Source of the DNA: Gracilariopsis chorda
Taxonomy: Eukaryota; Rhodophyta; Florideophyceae; Gracilariales; Gracilariaceae
DNA: 64,000 nucleotides
Assembly: GCA_003194525.1 (NCBI GenBank)
Contig: NBIV01000050.1
Coordinates: 186,001 to 250,000 of the forward strand
Direction: 5' to 3'
The position numbers and the translations under genes are program-made. Under the pieces are notes generated by a model. It was given only the letters and a program-made list of their open reading frames with translations, did no database searches and was not told the origin of the DNA. Of the stretch, positions 10,440-22,153 are shown one piece after another. Position 1 is the stretch's first letter. Every line of letters starts with the position of its first letter.

Positions 10440-11101
10440 CACATTTTTTCTAAACCATATTCTTTTAATGTCTAATCAGCGTATAAATACAGTGGCTCGT
10501 AGAAAGCCAGGCACTGTTTTTATGCATAATTCAACCTATCCTACGGTAACCGTAGAGCATCCACTCTCCCTGCATCGTCAGCACATTGCTCTACTCCCAG
10601 CGCCGCCAACCACGCAACTGAAACCCTGCATCTTGGTACTGAACCACTTCAGAGGTAGACAGTGAACCAGAAACGGTCTACCACTCAACTGCATACAGCC
10701 GCAACCGGCCAAGTGTCATTGAACTTGAAGCCGAAGAAGTACCAGTGCCCTGCCGTTGTCAACAGGCACAAATGCCAGTGCAGCCGAGCACCAGTGGCAT
10801 ACAGAAGCTCCGCAGGAAAAAATCCAAGTGTTTGGCTGACCAATTACAACCGAGGAAGAAGACCACGCGTGTGGCACGTGCCAAACGATTCTGCACGTTG
10901 TGCAAAATTCAATGCAACAGTGCAAAAACCTTTTTTGACCACTGTCAGTCTAAAACACACCGCAACCACGTGCAGTGCAAACCTACTCCGCCTTACTGTG
11001 CTATCTGTAAGCGCTCATTAGAGTCGCATCATCATTTGAACCATCACAAAAACGGCAAAGCACACCACAAAGTGCTTTACAATCAAAAGTTAAAAAAATA
11101 A
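10440..11101 (+). other. Copia-1 5' region encoding paired C2H2 (matrin/U1-type) zinc fingers
   Basis: Between the left LTR and the gag-like region, a segment around 10860-11080 encodes FCTLCKIQCNSAKTFFDH followed by H, and YCAICKRSLESHHHLNHH followed by H. These are two C-x2-C-x(12)-H-x(5)-H fingers of the kind found in RNA-binding U1C/matrin-type proteins. Copia elements normally carry a CCHC knuckle in gag and not fingers of this type. It could be an extra element gene or a captured host segment. The region is part of an old, broken element. Confidence 0.5.
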
Positions 11102-11238
11102 ATACTTTTGTTTTTGTGTATTACTCTACGATTACTTCCCAATATTAATAGGCTAATTGCGTACGAGTAAAACTTAGTTACACACGGTACTATATTTCAT
11201 TAGCATACAAAACACTGTAGTAATTGGTATAGTTCATC

Positions 11239-14200
11239 ATGCCACCACTTAACGGAAATTTTACTAGCAATGTTAGGTATGCAAATCAGCAATAACGACA
11301 ATTTATCGAATTTATTAAGAATATTCAGAAAAACAATACCCAAACAGAGCCTGCTCAAATAATCGAACTTCTAGTAACAGAATACCCTTCAGATAAGCTA
11401 CTTACTTTTACAATGTTAAGTAATGGGTTGCTTATGTGTAAGTTTGCAAAGTTCTTAGAAGATCATGGAATTAATATCGTAGAACATGAAAGCGGTCACT
11501 TCTTAAAAAGAATTACCAAAACCATTTTCGAGGAGTCCCATTTAGAGGATTCTTTCACTGCTATAGATTTATTCGAGCAAACGCTGCACCTGCTGCGCCT
11601 ACCCGACAACAACCACGAAGATATGTAAACGAAAAGAAGACACTGAGGTTGAGTAACAACGTGAGCTCTCACCTCCGAAACGCGTGAATGAGCAAAATCG
11701 CCAACGCCAGCCATGGCGTCCTCAAAACGTTAACAGTGAGCCACAAACGAACTTTGGAGACTATCGAGAAAGGACTGCTTACTATATCGCGTCTTGTGTC
11801 AAAGAGGAATCTTCCAAATTCTCAGGAGCCTTTGGTGAATGTTGGGCGGAATTTTTGAGCGAATATAAGCATGCCGCTCTAGATTACAATCTATCCAACC
11901 ATCAACAACTCCAATACCTACACCACCTTTTGCGTGGGAACGCGAAGCGTCTTTACGTACAAAACGTTGATGGCAGAGTGCAAAGTTTCAGGGAAGCTTC
12001 AGTAGTAATGGAAAAGCAGTATAATTCTCTTTCCCGTCAGAACCGCATTGCTGCCTACTTACGTAACTTACGAATCCAAAAATTTGTTTCAAAGAGCATT
12101 TCATTAAGCCAGGATTTGGAGACACTTCAAGAAGAAATTTCGAAGGTGTCCCCACAAGGCCCTATGCACTGCCGATCTGAGAGCCACAGAATCGAATATT
12201 TACAGAATGCTGTAATTCGTAATTCCTTGGCGCGAGCTGCCTGCACCAGAACCAATGCGGGACTGATTAGTTATCATGAACTTTAAGGTTAGTTGGAAGC
12301 CGCAACTCAACTGTACCAAGAAGAGAAAATCGGTCGCATGCGAGATCAAAAGAGGGTTCAGTTGGATTCACTTTCTACCGACGATATTCAGAACTCTGAA
12401 ACGAGTGAAGCGTTCCATGCTTGCCAGTCCCGATACGTACGTCACCCGCATTCCACAAACAAGGCAACCTTTCGTCAATCCAGAAACAAACGAAACGTTC
12501 ACTGTTGGAATCGTGGAAAACTCGGACCCGTAATTGCCGATTGCAGGCAACGCAAGGACCTCACCAACAATGCTGCCAGCCGCGTGCAATATTTGCAACT
12601 CAATGGCTGTAAGGACCAGAACAAGGCTTTGAAACGCGTCCTGTACGAATTCTGCCAATAACTACAGGAGTCCAGTGATTCCTATGAATTTGAAAGCGCG
12701 GACAAATTTTTTGCTTGCAATGAAACGGCAGACAATAGTGCAATTGACGAAAAGTCTCATCCTTCCGAACCATTCTTTGCATCTAGTTTTGGAATGCAGA
12801 GTAGCAACCCTTCTCTCTCGAACTGCCTTGAGGATTTTTAACTGGGAGTACTAACGATTTCTGCCGTAGTGCTCCTCCAAAGCAGCAGAACAAGAAAAAA
12901 CCAGACAAGTCCTCCAATGACTCACCTCAAATCATTAGTTCTTGTACACAAAATCAAGCACAGTACAGTTCACGAACACCTTGTTGGACCCTTGTTGATA
13001 TTCAAAACGTGAAAACCAGCTCATTTGCCAGAAAACAACGCGATTTTCAAGGTGTATGTCTGGATTCTGGCGTACAACAATCTGTAGTAGGAAAAAAAGA
13101 AGCCCAAGCGTACTATAGACTTGTAGGCATTCCATTTAAGCTGAACCAATTCAACAAAGCTTTTAAATTTGGAGATGGCGTATACTTCAGCCGTGGAACC
13201 ATGCCAATACACATTCCAATTCCTGGCAACACTTTTCTTCCACTCGAGGTTGACGTCGTCGACGCCTCTGGACCTCTTCTTATTGGACTCGATATCTTGG
13301 ACTTACACGCTCTTGTACCTGACAACGTGGACAACATGTTAATCAAGAAGAAGTTCACGTGGTAGATACCAATCACGCGGAAATTCTGTCATATGTACTT
13401 AGAATGGGACTTCTCTGAGATTCTTTACACAAAGAGTGAACTCCGAAAAATGATGTGAATTTCTGCCATCCAAGTGCAAACAAGCTTTTCAACTTCATCT
13501 CCCGAGCAAAGCCAGAAAACGCCACGGTTGAGACCAGGAAATTCATTGAGCGTATCTCAAAATCATGTGCCACATGCCAACGTTTTACACCCCGGCCACA
13601 GTCCTTCCAAGTCTCCATTCCAGGCAAAATAATATTCAACAGTGAAATTGCTTTGGATCTTATGTTCTTTGACAAAATGCTTGTTCTACACTTTGTCGAC
13701 ACACAAACGCACTTCAGCTCTGCAGTTTTTCTCAAGATTAAGACTACTGAAGCAATGTGGTATGCATTTCTCGGTTGTTGGGCAACATTATACACCGGCT
13801 ATCCAGACAAGATGAGACTGGATGAGGGCAGACAATTCACATCCACTCGATGGTAAGAACTGACAAGCATGGCCGGAATCACCTTACAATTTTCAGGTGT
13901 TGAAAGTCATATTTCCCTTGGAACCGGTGAACGGTACCATGAACCCTTACGTCATATCTACCAAAAGATTCGATACAGCGAGCCCGATGTCCCCATCGCC
14001 TTAGCCCTCAGACTTGCTGTCAAGGCTATGAACGATACAATGAACCCCAAAGGACTTGTACCTTCGCTACTCGTATTTGGAGTTCTTCCCCGCCTCCCGC
14101 CCTCTAGTACAGAACTTCCAAACCATGAGGAGCAAATGAGAGCTCTTCAAATTGCGCGCACTGAGATGGAAACCATCACTTCGGAGCTTCGTTTGCGTTG

Positions 14201-15958
14201 TGCAATCGTCGCTCGCATTCCATCTGCCGCATCGACAAACTTGACAGTTGGACAAGAAGTTCTAGTTTATCGCGAAGATCTGAAGCCAATAAAATGGACT
14301 GGACCCTACAAACTTGTAAGAATTGATAACAAACAAGACTTTATCAATCGCAATGGCGAAACAGTAGAACATTCTATTGCGCAGGTCAAACCCTTCCACA
14401 GTGACGAACTAATGGACAACCTTCATACTTGTTTCCAACCAATACTTTCCAATGATTTTGAACTCTATGATGTTCAAATCACTGACGTGTTAGCTCCTTC
14501 CGATCACCGTCAGAACCAACCAGCATTCAGTGAAGCTAAACGAAAAGAGCTGCCAGGATTAATATCGCGCGGAACGTGGAAAGTCATTAGACAAGACGAA
14601 GTGTCAGAAGACGCCAATATCCTCACTGGGCGCTTTGTGCTCGCCATCAAGAATCCTGAGACTGATGAAGAGATATTTAAAGCCAGATTTGTCGCCCAAG
14701 GGCACAAAGATCCAGAAAAAGCTTTTCTAGTGCACAATTCGCCTAATCTAAGACAATATTCAACCCGAATTCTCGTTACCGTCGCCGCTATTCTTGGATA
14801 TAGAGTATGGAACACAGATGTTCGTCAAGCATACTTGCAATCCGCACAGAAGCTCATGCGTAAAGTATACCTGAAGCCTCCAAAAGAACTGGAACTTCCA
14901 GCACACATGTTGTTGGAACTTCTCCGCCCTCTTTATGGACTCTCAGACTCTGGAGACTATTGGTACAGAACAATAACAACTCATCTGAAAGAAGACCTTG
15001 GAATGACCCCGACGAAAGGAGATCTGTCACTGTTTATGAAACACGAACAGGCAAAGCTCATTGGCTTAACCGGTGTTTACGTAGATGACCTCCTTCAATG
15101 CGAAACCGATCAATTCCTGCAACAGGCAACCCTCACCATTCAGAAATTTGAATCAAAAGACTTGGAAATGGATTCCGCTCTATTTGCAGTCGTAAGAGTA
15201 CGGACAACCGATAACGGGTTTTCATTAAGCCAGGAACATTATGCCAAGCGATTGCGAATTCTCCCAGATGATTGCACCTTCTCTGATTTCCGTTCGTTGA
15301 GACAAGAACTTGCTTGGTTGACTCACATGCGACCAGAAATTTGCTGTGCTGTCAACATGGCTGCTCAAGTTACGGAACTATCTTTCTCAAACAAAGATGT
15401 GAAGAACATCAACAAAGTCGTAAAGGATACTCAACAAAGTCAAAATTTAAGTTTGAAATATGTCAAACTTGATGTCATTTCACTTTGACTCAAGGTATAT
15501 TCCAATTCCTCATTGTCCGAAAATGCAAACAACTCAACTTAGATCGGATTCATTATTCTTCTCGTGGACAAGTTCGATAGCTGCAATATTCTTCATTTCT
15601 CAAGTCACAAAAGCCAGCACGTTACCAGATTCGTTAAAAAAGAAGAACTACACGCATTTGCAGATGAATTCGATATAGCTTACGTTATCAAACATGGCTT
15701 AGAATCAATACTTGAAAAATAATTCCAGTCACAATGCTCACTGACTCAAAAAGATTATTCGACGTAATAACAAAAAGCTCATCTACATCTGAAAAGGGAC
15801 TAATGATCAACATGTTTGCAGTTTTTGAAGCTTACTCGAACCACAAAATTTCTAATGTTGGTTACATCACCTCTGCCAACAACCGCGCCGATTGTTTTAC
15901 CAAAGTTAAGAACTTTGATGCTTTAAATTACATTTTAAGTACTTTAAAATGCATTTAG
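11239..15958 (+). other. Copia-1 gag-pol region, broken
   Basis: Domain landmarks in order: gag-like sequence about 11240-12290; a basic segment with a degenerate zinc knuckle about 12450-12560; a retropepsin-like DSG motif about 13060; integrase with CHP/CATC zinc residues and core about 13455-14200; a copia-type reverse transcriptase about 14480-15260 with a YVDDLL active site (about 15079) and YGLSDSG; RNase H to about 15958 ending in the copia-style ADCFTK motif. The parts are colinear with an ordinary Ty1/copia polyprotein. The element is a fossil. Confidence 0.88.
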
Positions 15959-16021
15959 ATAATATTCCAGTAGTTGTACGTTATTTTAGGCGAAAATTGT
16001 AAGCCATACCAAAAAAAAGAA

Positions 16022-16773
16022 TTTGATGATAAATCTCTTCTCACAGTCCTTGTTAGACGGTGAGGAAGATGGCGATGTACTGGACCATCTCACCATCTTT
16101 TCAAATGGTGAGAAAGCGTTTTGCCTTCTCACTATCTCCAGTGATGGTGCTATGGCTTTTTACAATGCCGCTTTTTGTTTGCAAGCAAGTTAGGACTCTA
16201 ATTACTAAGAACAACGACTAGTGTCTTTCTCTCTAAGTATAAAAGGAGGGGACAAAGTTCGGCATTTGCTTCTCGTCTGTTCCTCAACCCGTTTAAGATC
16301 ATCAAATTTACTTCCCTAAGCGAAGGAACCTACCTTTTTGGGCGATCTCTAGTATCTATCCGCCCGGATGTAATGTAGCCAAATGATTATTTTTTGAAGG
16401 TTTTGAACCTTTCATACACGCATCAGGAACGGTGTTTTTGAATCAAAAGTACGTTTTTGATATTAAAAAAACCCCGGTTTTCTGAAGCTCTGTAGTAAAT
16501 TAGTCATATTTTACAACCACATCTCTATCAAACCATCTGGTTGTCTTATGTTTCTGCTTCTCACCTAGCATAAACAACAGAAGCTTAGAATTTTTGCTCT
16601 ACAAAAACATGTTGCATAACTTATACAGACTACAAAAGGCAAAAAAATCCGATCAAAATAACTAAAATTAAATGTAAAGTTGATTGTTTTGACCTCATAT
16701 GAGGTCAGCGGTCCGATAGACACTAGCTATCACTACAGGTCGCCCCCTTTTTTTAACGTATTAATTTACGACA
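16022..16773 (+). repeat. Copia-1 right LTR, split by a MITE
   Basis: The two LTR parts (16022-16352 and 16727-16773) add up to 378 bp, exactly the length of the left LTR. They keep the TATA box and the hairpin series in diverged form. The TSD GTAAC follows. Confidence 0.92.
16353..16722. mobile_element. 370-bp MITE with CTAG target duplication
   Basis: Inserted in the right LTR of Copia-1, and recognised because the left LTR shows the empty site. CTAG flanks it at 16349-16352 and 16723-16726. Its ends are short imperfect inverted repeats (TATCTATC... and the complement of ...GATAGACA). Near the right end is a perfect 16-nt palindrome GACCTCATATGAGGTC (16691-16706). It has no coding capacity. 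The superfamily is not certain from a 4-bp duplication. Confidence 0.8.
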
Positions 16774-16778
16774 GTAAC

Positions 16779-17243
16779 CCTTAGCCTTCTAGCCTTCCCT
16801 TTTCGGATTTTATACCAGAGTTAACCCTGCTAGTACAGAGTTACGTGTTCGGCGATAAAAGGTGCTCGAAAAATGTTGAATCTCAGAAAAACATAGAGCA
16901 TTACAAGGACGTCCAACGCTACCAACGATATGCAGGCTGGCGACAGCCGTACGCTCTATGTAGATCACTAATAGGACGTCTGGGTTGCTCGATGTTTGCT
17001 AAAGCTGTCATGTCATAGCAAGCGCTGGGTCGACGCAGTGAAATGTCCATGCGCGAAGCTGCGGTATACGGTAGGCAAAGCTTTCTGATTCGAAACAAAA
17101 TCGCGGAAGGAACGCGTTCAGTTTGCTAATCAGTATATGGTGAGGTTGAGGGCTAAACCCTTCGCCATTACGTTGCGCAAATACGTGGCTTAGGCCAAAA
17201 GGAAAACCTTTCCCCGATGAGAGCGATGATCGGCGATGAGGCA
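16779..17243. other. Spacer between Copia-1 and the FAD oxidoreductase
   Basis: No gene seen. It probably holds the 3' untranslated region of the minus-strand oxidoreductase. Confidence 0.5.
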
Positions 17244-20149
17244 CTACGACGACGGTAGCTGCACTGTGAATTCAGTGTGGAAAACGTCCATACCATCTAC
17301 GGCCTCCTTGATGGCCTGAGCGTGTCTGTACTGAACTTCACTGTCGTAGTACATGGGCCACACCTTGTTGAGGTCAGTATCGCCGAACGAACCCCAGAAA
17401 AAGCGTACTTGATCTCTCTCAGGAAATGTGTTTTCCAGCAGCGTTTTCATCGACTCCTGATACGTCACAGCCATCTGCTCGTTGCCTTTCGTGTAGAACA
17501 CGTCATACACTACTGCAAAGACAATGTCTCGACGTTGACAACAGGTGTACTCCCTGTTCACGTGATTGTTATGCATGCCACCCCCAGACCCATCTGGAAC
17601 ACCATACGCACGCGACGGTCACAAATAACTTCATGCACTAGATCGACGAAACCGTTAATGAAATCGTCCGATAGGGGCTCGAACGTTCCATTCAATCGCT
17701 TATGGTACGGATAAACGAATTCCCTTCCGTCCAATGTCGTTCCAAATCGACGCACCCATGAATCGCACATAAAAGAAAGGGAGTGGTGCTCGTCGCTGTC
17801 AAAGTCGAGCATGTAAGGAAGAGGCAAAATCCAGTCATCAGAAATAACGCGCTTGTGCATTTGACGGAAACGGTCTTTGGTTGGCGGGCTGGTCGTGTCC
17901 GGCTGCCCGGACTCATTCCCATACAACAGTTCCAGTTGCAAAGCTCCGGCCTCGAAGGCAGAATCCCTGCCCGGACTGCCCAAGACGCCGGATGGGGCCT
18001 GAACCGAGGCCGAGTATTGTGCAGAAGGTTGGGCATCTGGAGGTGGAGCACCGGGAACAGAACCTTGATCGTGCATATCTTCCGGAAATAAACTCTCCAA
18101 ATCAATTGATATAGCTGTGGCCATCAAGTCCATATCTCCCTGTAGCGTACCTTCCTTAATACCCTGTGTCCATTCTTGTACTATTTTCATGATGTTACGG
18201 AAACGCTTTTTGCTGTACATATAAGCGCAGCTAAGGCCTGTAGAGTAGGGATGATCGTCATCATGTACAGTTTCATACGTATACTCCGTGACCACACCGA
18301 AAGAACCAGGACCGCCTCCCAATACTCCGTAATAGATATCGTCGTTATGCTCGTGCTTATCAGTAGCGTCCACATTAGGGCGATACACTTGAATATAGCT
18401 ACTATCGGCCAAAACGATTCTGAACGATCGGACATAATCGACCAACAACCCTTGGCTGCGAATAGTATGCCCATAACCACCACTCTGGGTGTGACCACCT
18501 ACACAAACCAAGGGACACTCACCGTGGGGCACAGTAAGCTTATTGTCCGTCATGAATGTAGAGGCGTGAGTAAGTGGGGTGCCACTTCCCACTACAACCA
18601 GGTTTGGTACATCACCTGATACAGTGCTGGCATAGCTGAATCTTTCCATACTGAGAACAATGACAGATTGATCTCCACCGGACAAACAGGAGTATTGATG
18701 ACCGCCGCTCCTAGCGACTATGCTCTTCTTGTTTGTCTTAGCAAAGGCGACAGCCGTCTTAATGTCTGCTGCTGTTTGAGGATAACCAACAATAAACGGA
18801 TTAGAGCGCTCGGGCGGGTAGGAGGACGTAGCATACTGCGTAGCTGCCTCCGTGTAGTCTTCATCTCCTTGCATGAAAGTCGGCCCGGAGAAGCCAGGGA
18901 TATGTGCCTCCTTCAGTGGGAAGAGTGAGGCGAGAACCTTAAGATCGGGTTTGCCTGCGGCTGATGAAATGCCGCTTGAGGTTAGGACGGTAGGGACTGA
19001 ATTTGGGACACTTGAGGCTGGGAAGAATGAGTTAAACTTCGTATGGTACTCGGATTCCGCCTGTTGGATAGTTGTCTTCGGCATATATAATTCGGCATGC
19101 ACATTTAGTTCTCCGTTAGTGCCTTTCGAGACGCGTAGCGACAGATTGAGACGAGGAAGGAGACGAACACGCGAGCCTGTTACGCCTATAGCTTGATTCA
19201 ATAGTTCGGATATTTTGGCGAGCACTTGGGTTCGGTCTTCGGCAGTGATGACCATGTTCTTGAATGAGACATCCTTGTTCCACGTACGTCGGCCTATACC
19301 CTGGGAGAACTGTGCTTTTCTCATAACAGATGCACCATGCACTACGGATTCTTTGATAACTTTCAAAGCTTCACTTGGCATACTCGTAAGCTTGGCAAAT
19401 ACGTCAGAGGAGTCCTGTACCTTAATGGAAACTACCGTTAAGACAATGATAGGTAGTCCGCCGAAGATCTTCGCTGTTTGTACGGTCACATCCACATTAT
19501 TAGGCATATCTGGACCAAACACAAGTTCATTCAGAGTGTCCCAGCCAGATTTTGAGTAAGGGAATACCAGACGCCCAAGCCACAGATCAGATAATTGAGT
19601 CCCAGGAAGAGCCTTAAAAACCACACTGGTCACGATTAGCGACGTATCTGTACCGCTGAGTAGAGCTTCAATCTTAGATTCGTCCGACCCAATGCGAAGA
19701 GTTTCCGGCTGACCTTTGAACGATACGACGCTTACTTCTAGAAGGAACGAACGTAAGCGTCCGACGGAAAGATCAAAGTATCCCGGAGAGTTCCCAGTCA
19801 ACGACTCCAATATAGAGTTCGAAGAAACGTCGGACAGCGGCAGGAAGAGGTCATAAGACCCGAGCGTTTCTACAAGGGATCCAATGCTTGCTGATATTCC
19901 GACTTGCACCTTGTCTCCGCTCACATTAATTTGCTTGAGGTTACTGACGTTGACTATAACATCGGCGGCAGCGGAAACAGAGCCTGGTAGTTGAGTACCT
20001 GAGTAAACCATTTGAACCGTGTATCCGCCTCCTGAGATAGCGAGCAGCAGTTTGGATAGTTCCTGCTCACTAGAAGGAAAAAAGGTCGGTTCGTTTTGGT
20101 TCAGTCTAGGATCAATCTTCAAGGATCCGGCAAGGTTGGACTGAGCCAT
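17244..20149 (-). CDS. FAD-linked oxidoreductase (BBE/hexose-oxidase superfamily) with duplicated FAD domain
   Basis: A flavoprotein of the VAO/PCMH-BBE superfamily, whose members oxidise sugars, alkaloids and other alcohols or amines. The catalytic half lies at about residues 455-960: an FAD-binding stretch NPFIVGYPQTAADIKTAV, SGGHQYS with the histidine used for covalent FAD (about 484), and a Cys-Gly pattern GECPLVCVGGHTQSGGYGH (about 540-555) where BBE enzymes make their second, cysteinyl, FAD bond. The N-terminal 400 residues look like a second, degenerate PCMH domain (FFPSSEQELSKLLLAI...ADVIVNVSNLKQINV) without the His/Cys pair. The frame changes once, at a run of five Gs near 17580; with six Gs the sequence would read MGLGGGMHNNHVN, so this is either a sequencing error or a recent lesion. 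The start ATG at 20149 opens MAQSNLAGSLKIDPRL. No signal peptide is evident. Substrate unknown. Confidence 0.82.
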
Positions 20150-21157
20150 TATGGAGACTATGACGGTTTGCGAGGAATTCTTGGTATAGAGCCACTTTTG
20201 CGGTTTGGAATTTCAGCACAACTGATGTTAACCACGAGAAGACAGACAACTCTTGCAGTTGCGATGGTCGTTCAGTGAGTCTTTTATAGTCTGATTAAGT
20301 GGCGTTAGGGGCTCCTGCTTTTCCTGCGAAGAGAGAATTTATATGAGAAACGTCTCCCTAAGTACCGAAATGCGTACATAGAGCCACATATATTGCATAG
20401 ATCCATAACCTGATTAATGGAAACACTGACTAAAGATATTTCGTCTAACCTCTACGTGCTGGGTTCACCATATCCGCACACTAGAACGACATAGAGAAGC
20501 TCCTATCAACGTGATTGTTGCGGTCTGGAAGCAAGTTGAGGGTTATCCCATCACTGTACTGGGCGTTCGAGATGATTCAGTCGTCAGGGCCCACCTTTTG
20601 TTCGAGTTGTATCCAAAACGAGTGAAGAATTGCATGAGTTCTTCGATGTAACGTGTCTATCGCACTCTTGCGCACGTATAGCCAGTCAACCACACCGCAG
20701 GAATGCCTGAGAAATAGTCCAAAACAGATATCGATATCAAAGAACCGATATCGTGAGAAGTTTTTTGTCCCGAATGAAACCAACACCGAGTGAGTGTACG
20801 TACAGTAAGTAGACCTATTTGCCAAGGACCACTGAGTAGACTACCTAAATCCGCACGGGTTCGGTGCGGTAGGGAGGGCCAATTGAACCTCAGTCCATCA
20901 TCTACTACTATCGCAAGTACATTAACATAGCATTCCGACAACGACATCGGTCCCTAGTTTGCACTTGCAAGCATTTTCATAATATGCGTTAACGTAGTCA
21001 CCTTCCAAGCTCTTTTTCCGTTCTTCTGCGTAATGTCTCCATCGAGGGTGTGCAGAGCACCCATGCATTTGAGCCGTTGCGCTAACATCTAGAATGATGT
21101 GCATGCTGAAGGGTTACCGTAGCAATAGTGCGATAAGCGTTTTGCTTCACGTAGTGT
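20150..21157. other. Upstream region of the FAD oxidoreductase, no gene seen
   Basis: About 1 kb with only short open frames on either strand. It includes the oxidoreductase promoter region and ends at the target duplication of the large TIR element. Confidence 0.5.
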
Positions 21158-21257
21158 ACTACACTCAGAGGTGGGAACAATCTGATGGAGATGGGATTGG
21201 TTTGCTCTACTGCAATCCCGCAATCGATTGCTGAGCACAATTCCATATCCAATCGGA

Positions 21258-21360
21258 TTGCAATATCTTTACTGAACCTGCAATCTCGGTTGCAATCTCT
21301 TTACTGAACCTGCAATCTCGATTGCAATCTCTTTACTGAACCTGCAATCTCGATTGCAAT
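21258..21360. repeat. Three tandem 32-bp subterminal repeats
   Basis: The unit TTGCAATCTCTTTACTGAAC continues CTGCAATCTCGA and repeats at 21258, 21290 and 21322, followed by a partial copy. Each unit has two GCAATC motifs. It lies about 90 bp inside the left terminus of the TIR element. Confidence 0.9.
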
Positions 21361-22153
21361 CTACAACCTTCAGCGCAATCCCAAACCCATCATATAGAAC
21401 TTCTGCAATCCCAACACGCATCGTGTAACAATGGATACGGTGCTACTTGAACAGTTAATAGGATGGAGTGCCACGAAGATGTGGTGACCGTTGTACAGAA
21501 ACAGATCTTGGCCTATCGACATGGAGGTACTACGTGTAGCGCTTGTAGAGGAGACAGAGGCTTGTAGGAGAGACAGTATTTGCCTGTAATAGATACAGAG
21601 AGTCGGGAATGGATATATAAGTAGTTCTGGCGACCCAGGGCGTCGTCTGGGAGAGAAGGCATCGACCTATTTGGCTCTACTCCTACCTAAACATATTGTT
21701 TGCTACACATCGCTCGAAGTATCTGATTCGTACTGTCCTATTCTTCAGTTTACATTGCAACTCTTCAAACGTGTTATGGTTTCACAAGCTCAATTGCTTC
21801 GGTAACCAAATCAACATCCTAGAACCTCGAATTTATGCGTAGAAAAACTAAAGGGGGTGCAGCAATGTTTGGACGCGACGATAATACTTGCACGTTAAAA
21901 TTTCATCCAAAATTAAGCTTTTCGCTATTTTAAGAAGCTGGAATGCAGATCAATGGTAGAAAGTCAAAAACTTCTCAAAATCCTGCGGATAAAAAAAAAT
22001 CTCACCATTCGATTCATTATCACTCAAAACAGTTAGGCGCGCATTATGCGAGATTCAAATGAGAAAATACGCAACTGTATGCAAATCCTTACCATTGCGC
22101 AACCCTCAATGGCATTCTCATCTCCAACTTTGTTCTAAGCCCATCCCAAGACA

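Larger units (their letters stand above)
9926..16773 (+). mobile_element. Copia-1: old Ty1/copia LTR retrotransposon
   Basis: The bounds come from paired LTRs that are each 378 bp once a small later insertion is removed, and from a perfect 5-bp target duplication GTAAC (9921-9925 and 16774-16778). The internal order is a 5' zinc-finger region, gag-like region, protease, integrase, reverse transcriptase, RNase H. This is the PR-IN-RT-RH order of Ty1/copia. By eye the LTRs differ at roughly one position in eight, so the insertion is old. The coding region is broken in roughly ten places. The right LTR later received a MITE. Confidence 0.93.

Noticed and set aside
21258-21360. CRISPR-like array (regular short direct repeats)
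   Set aside because: The 32-bp units are contiguous without unique spacers, and they sit at a transposon end in a eukaryotic genome.
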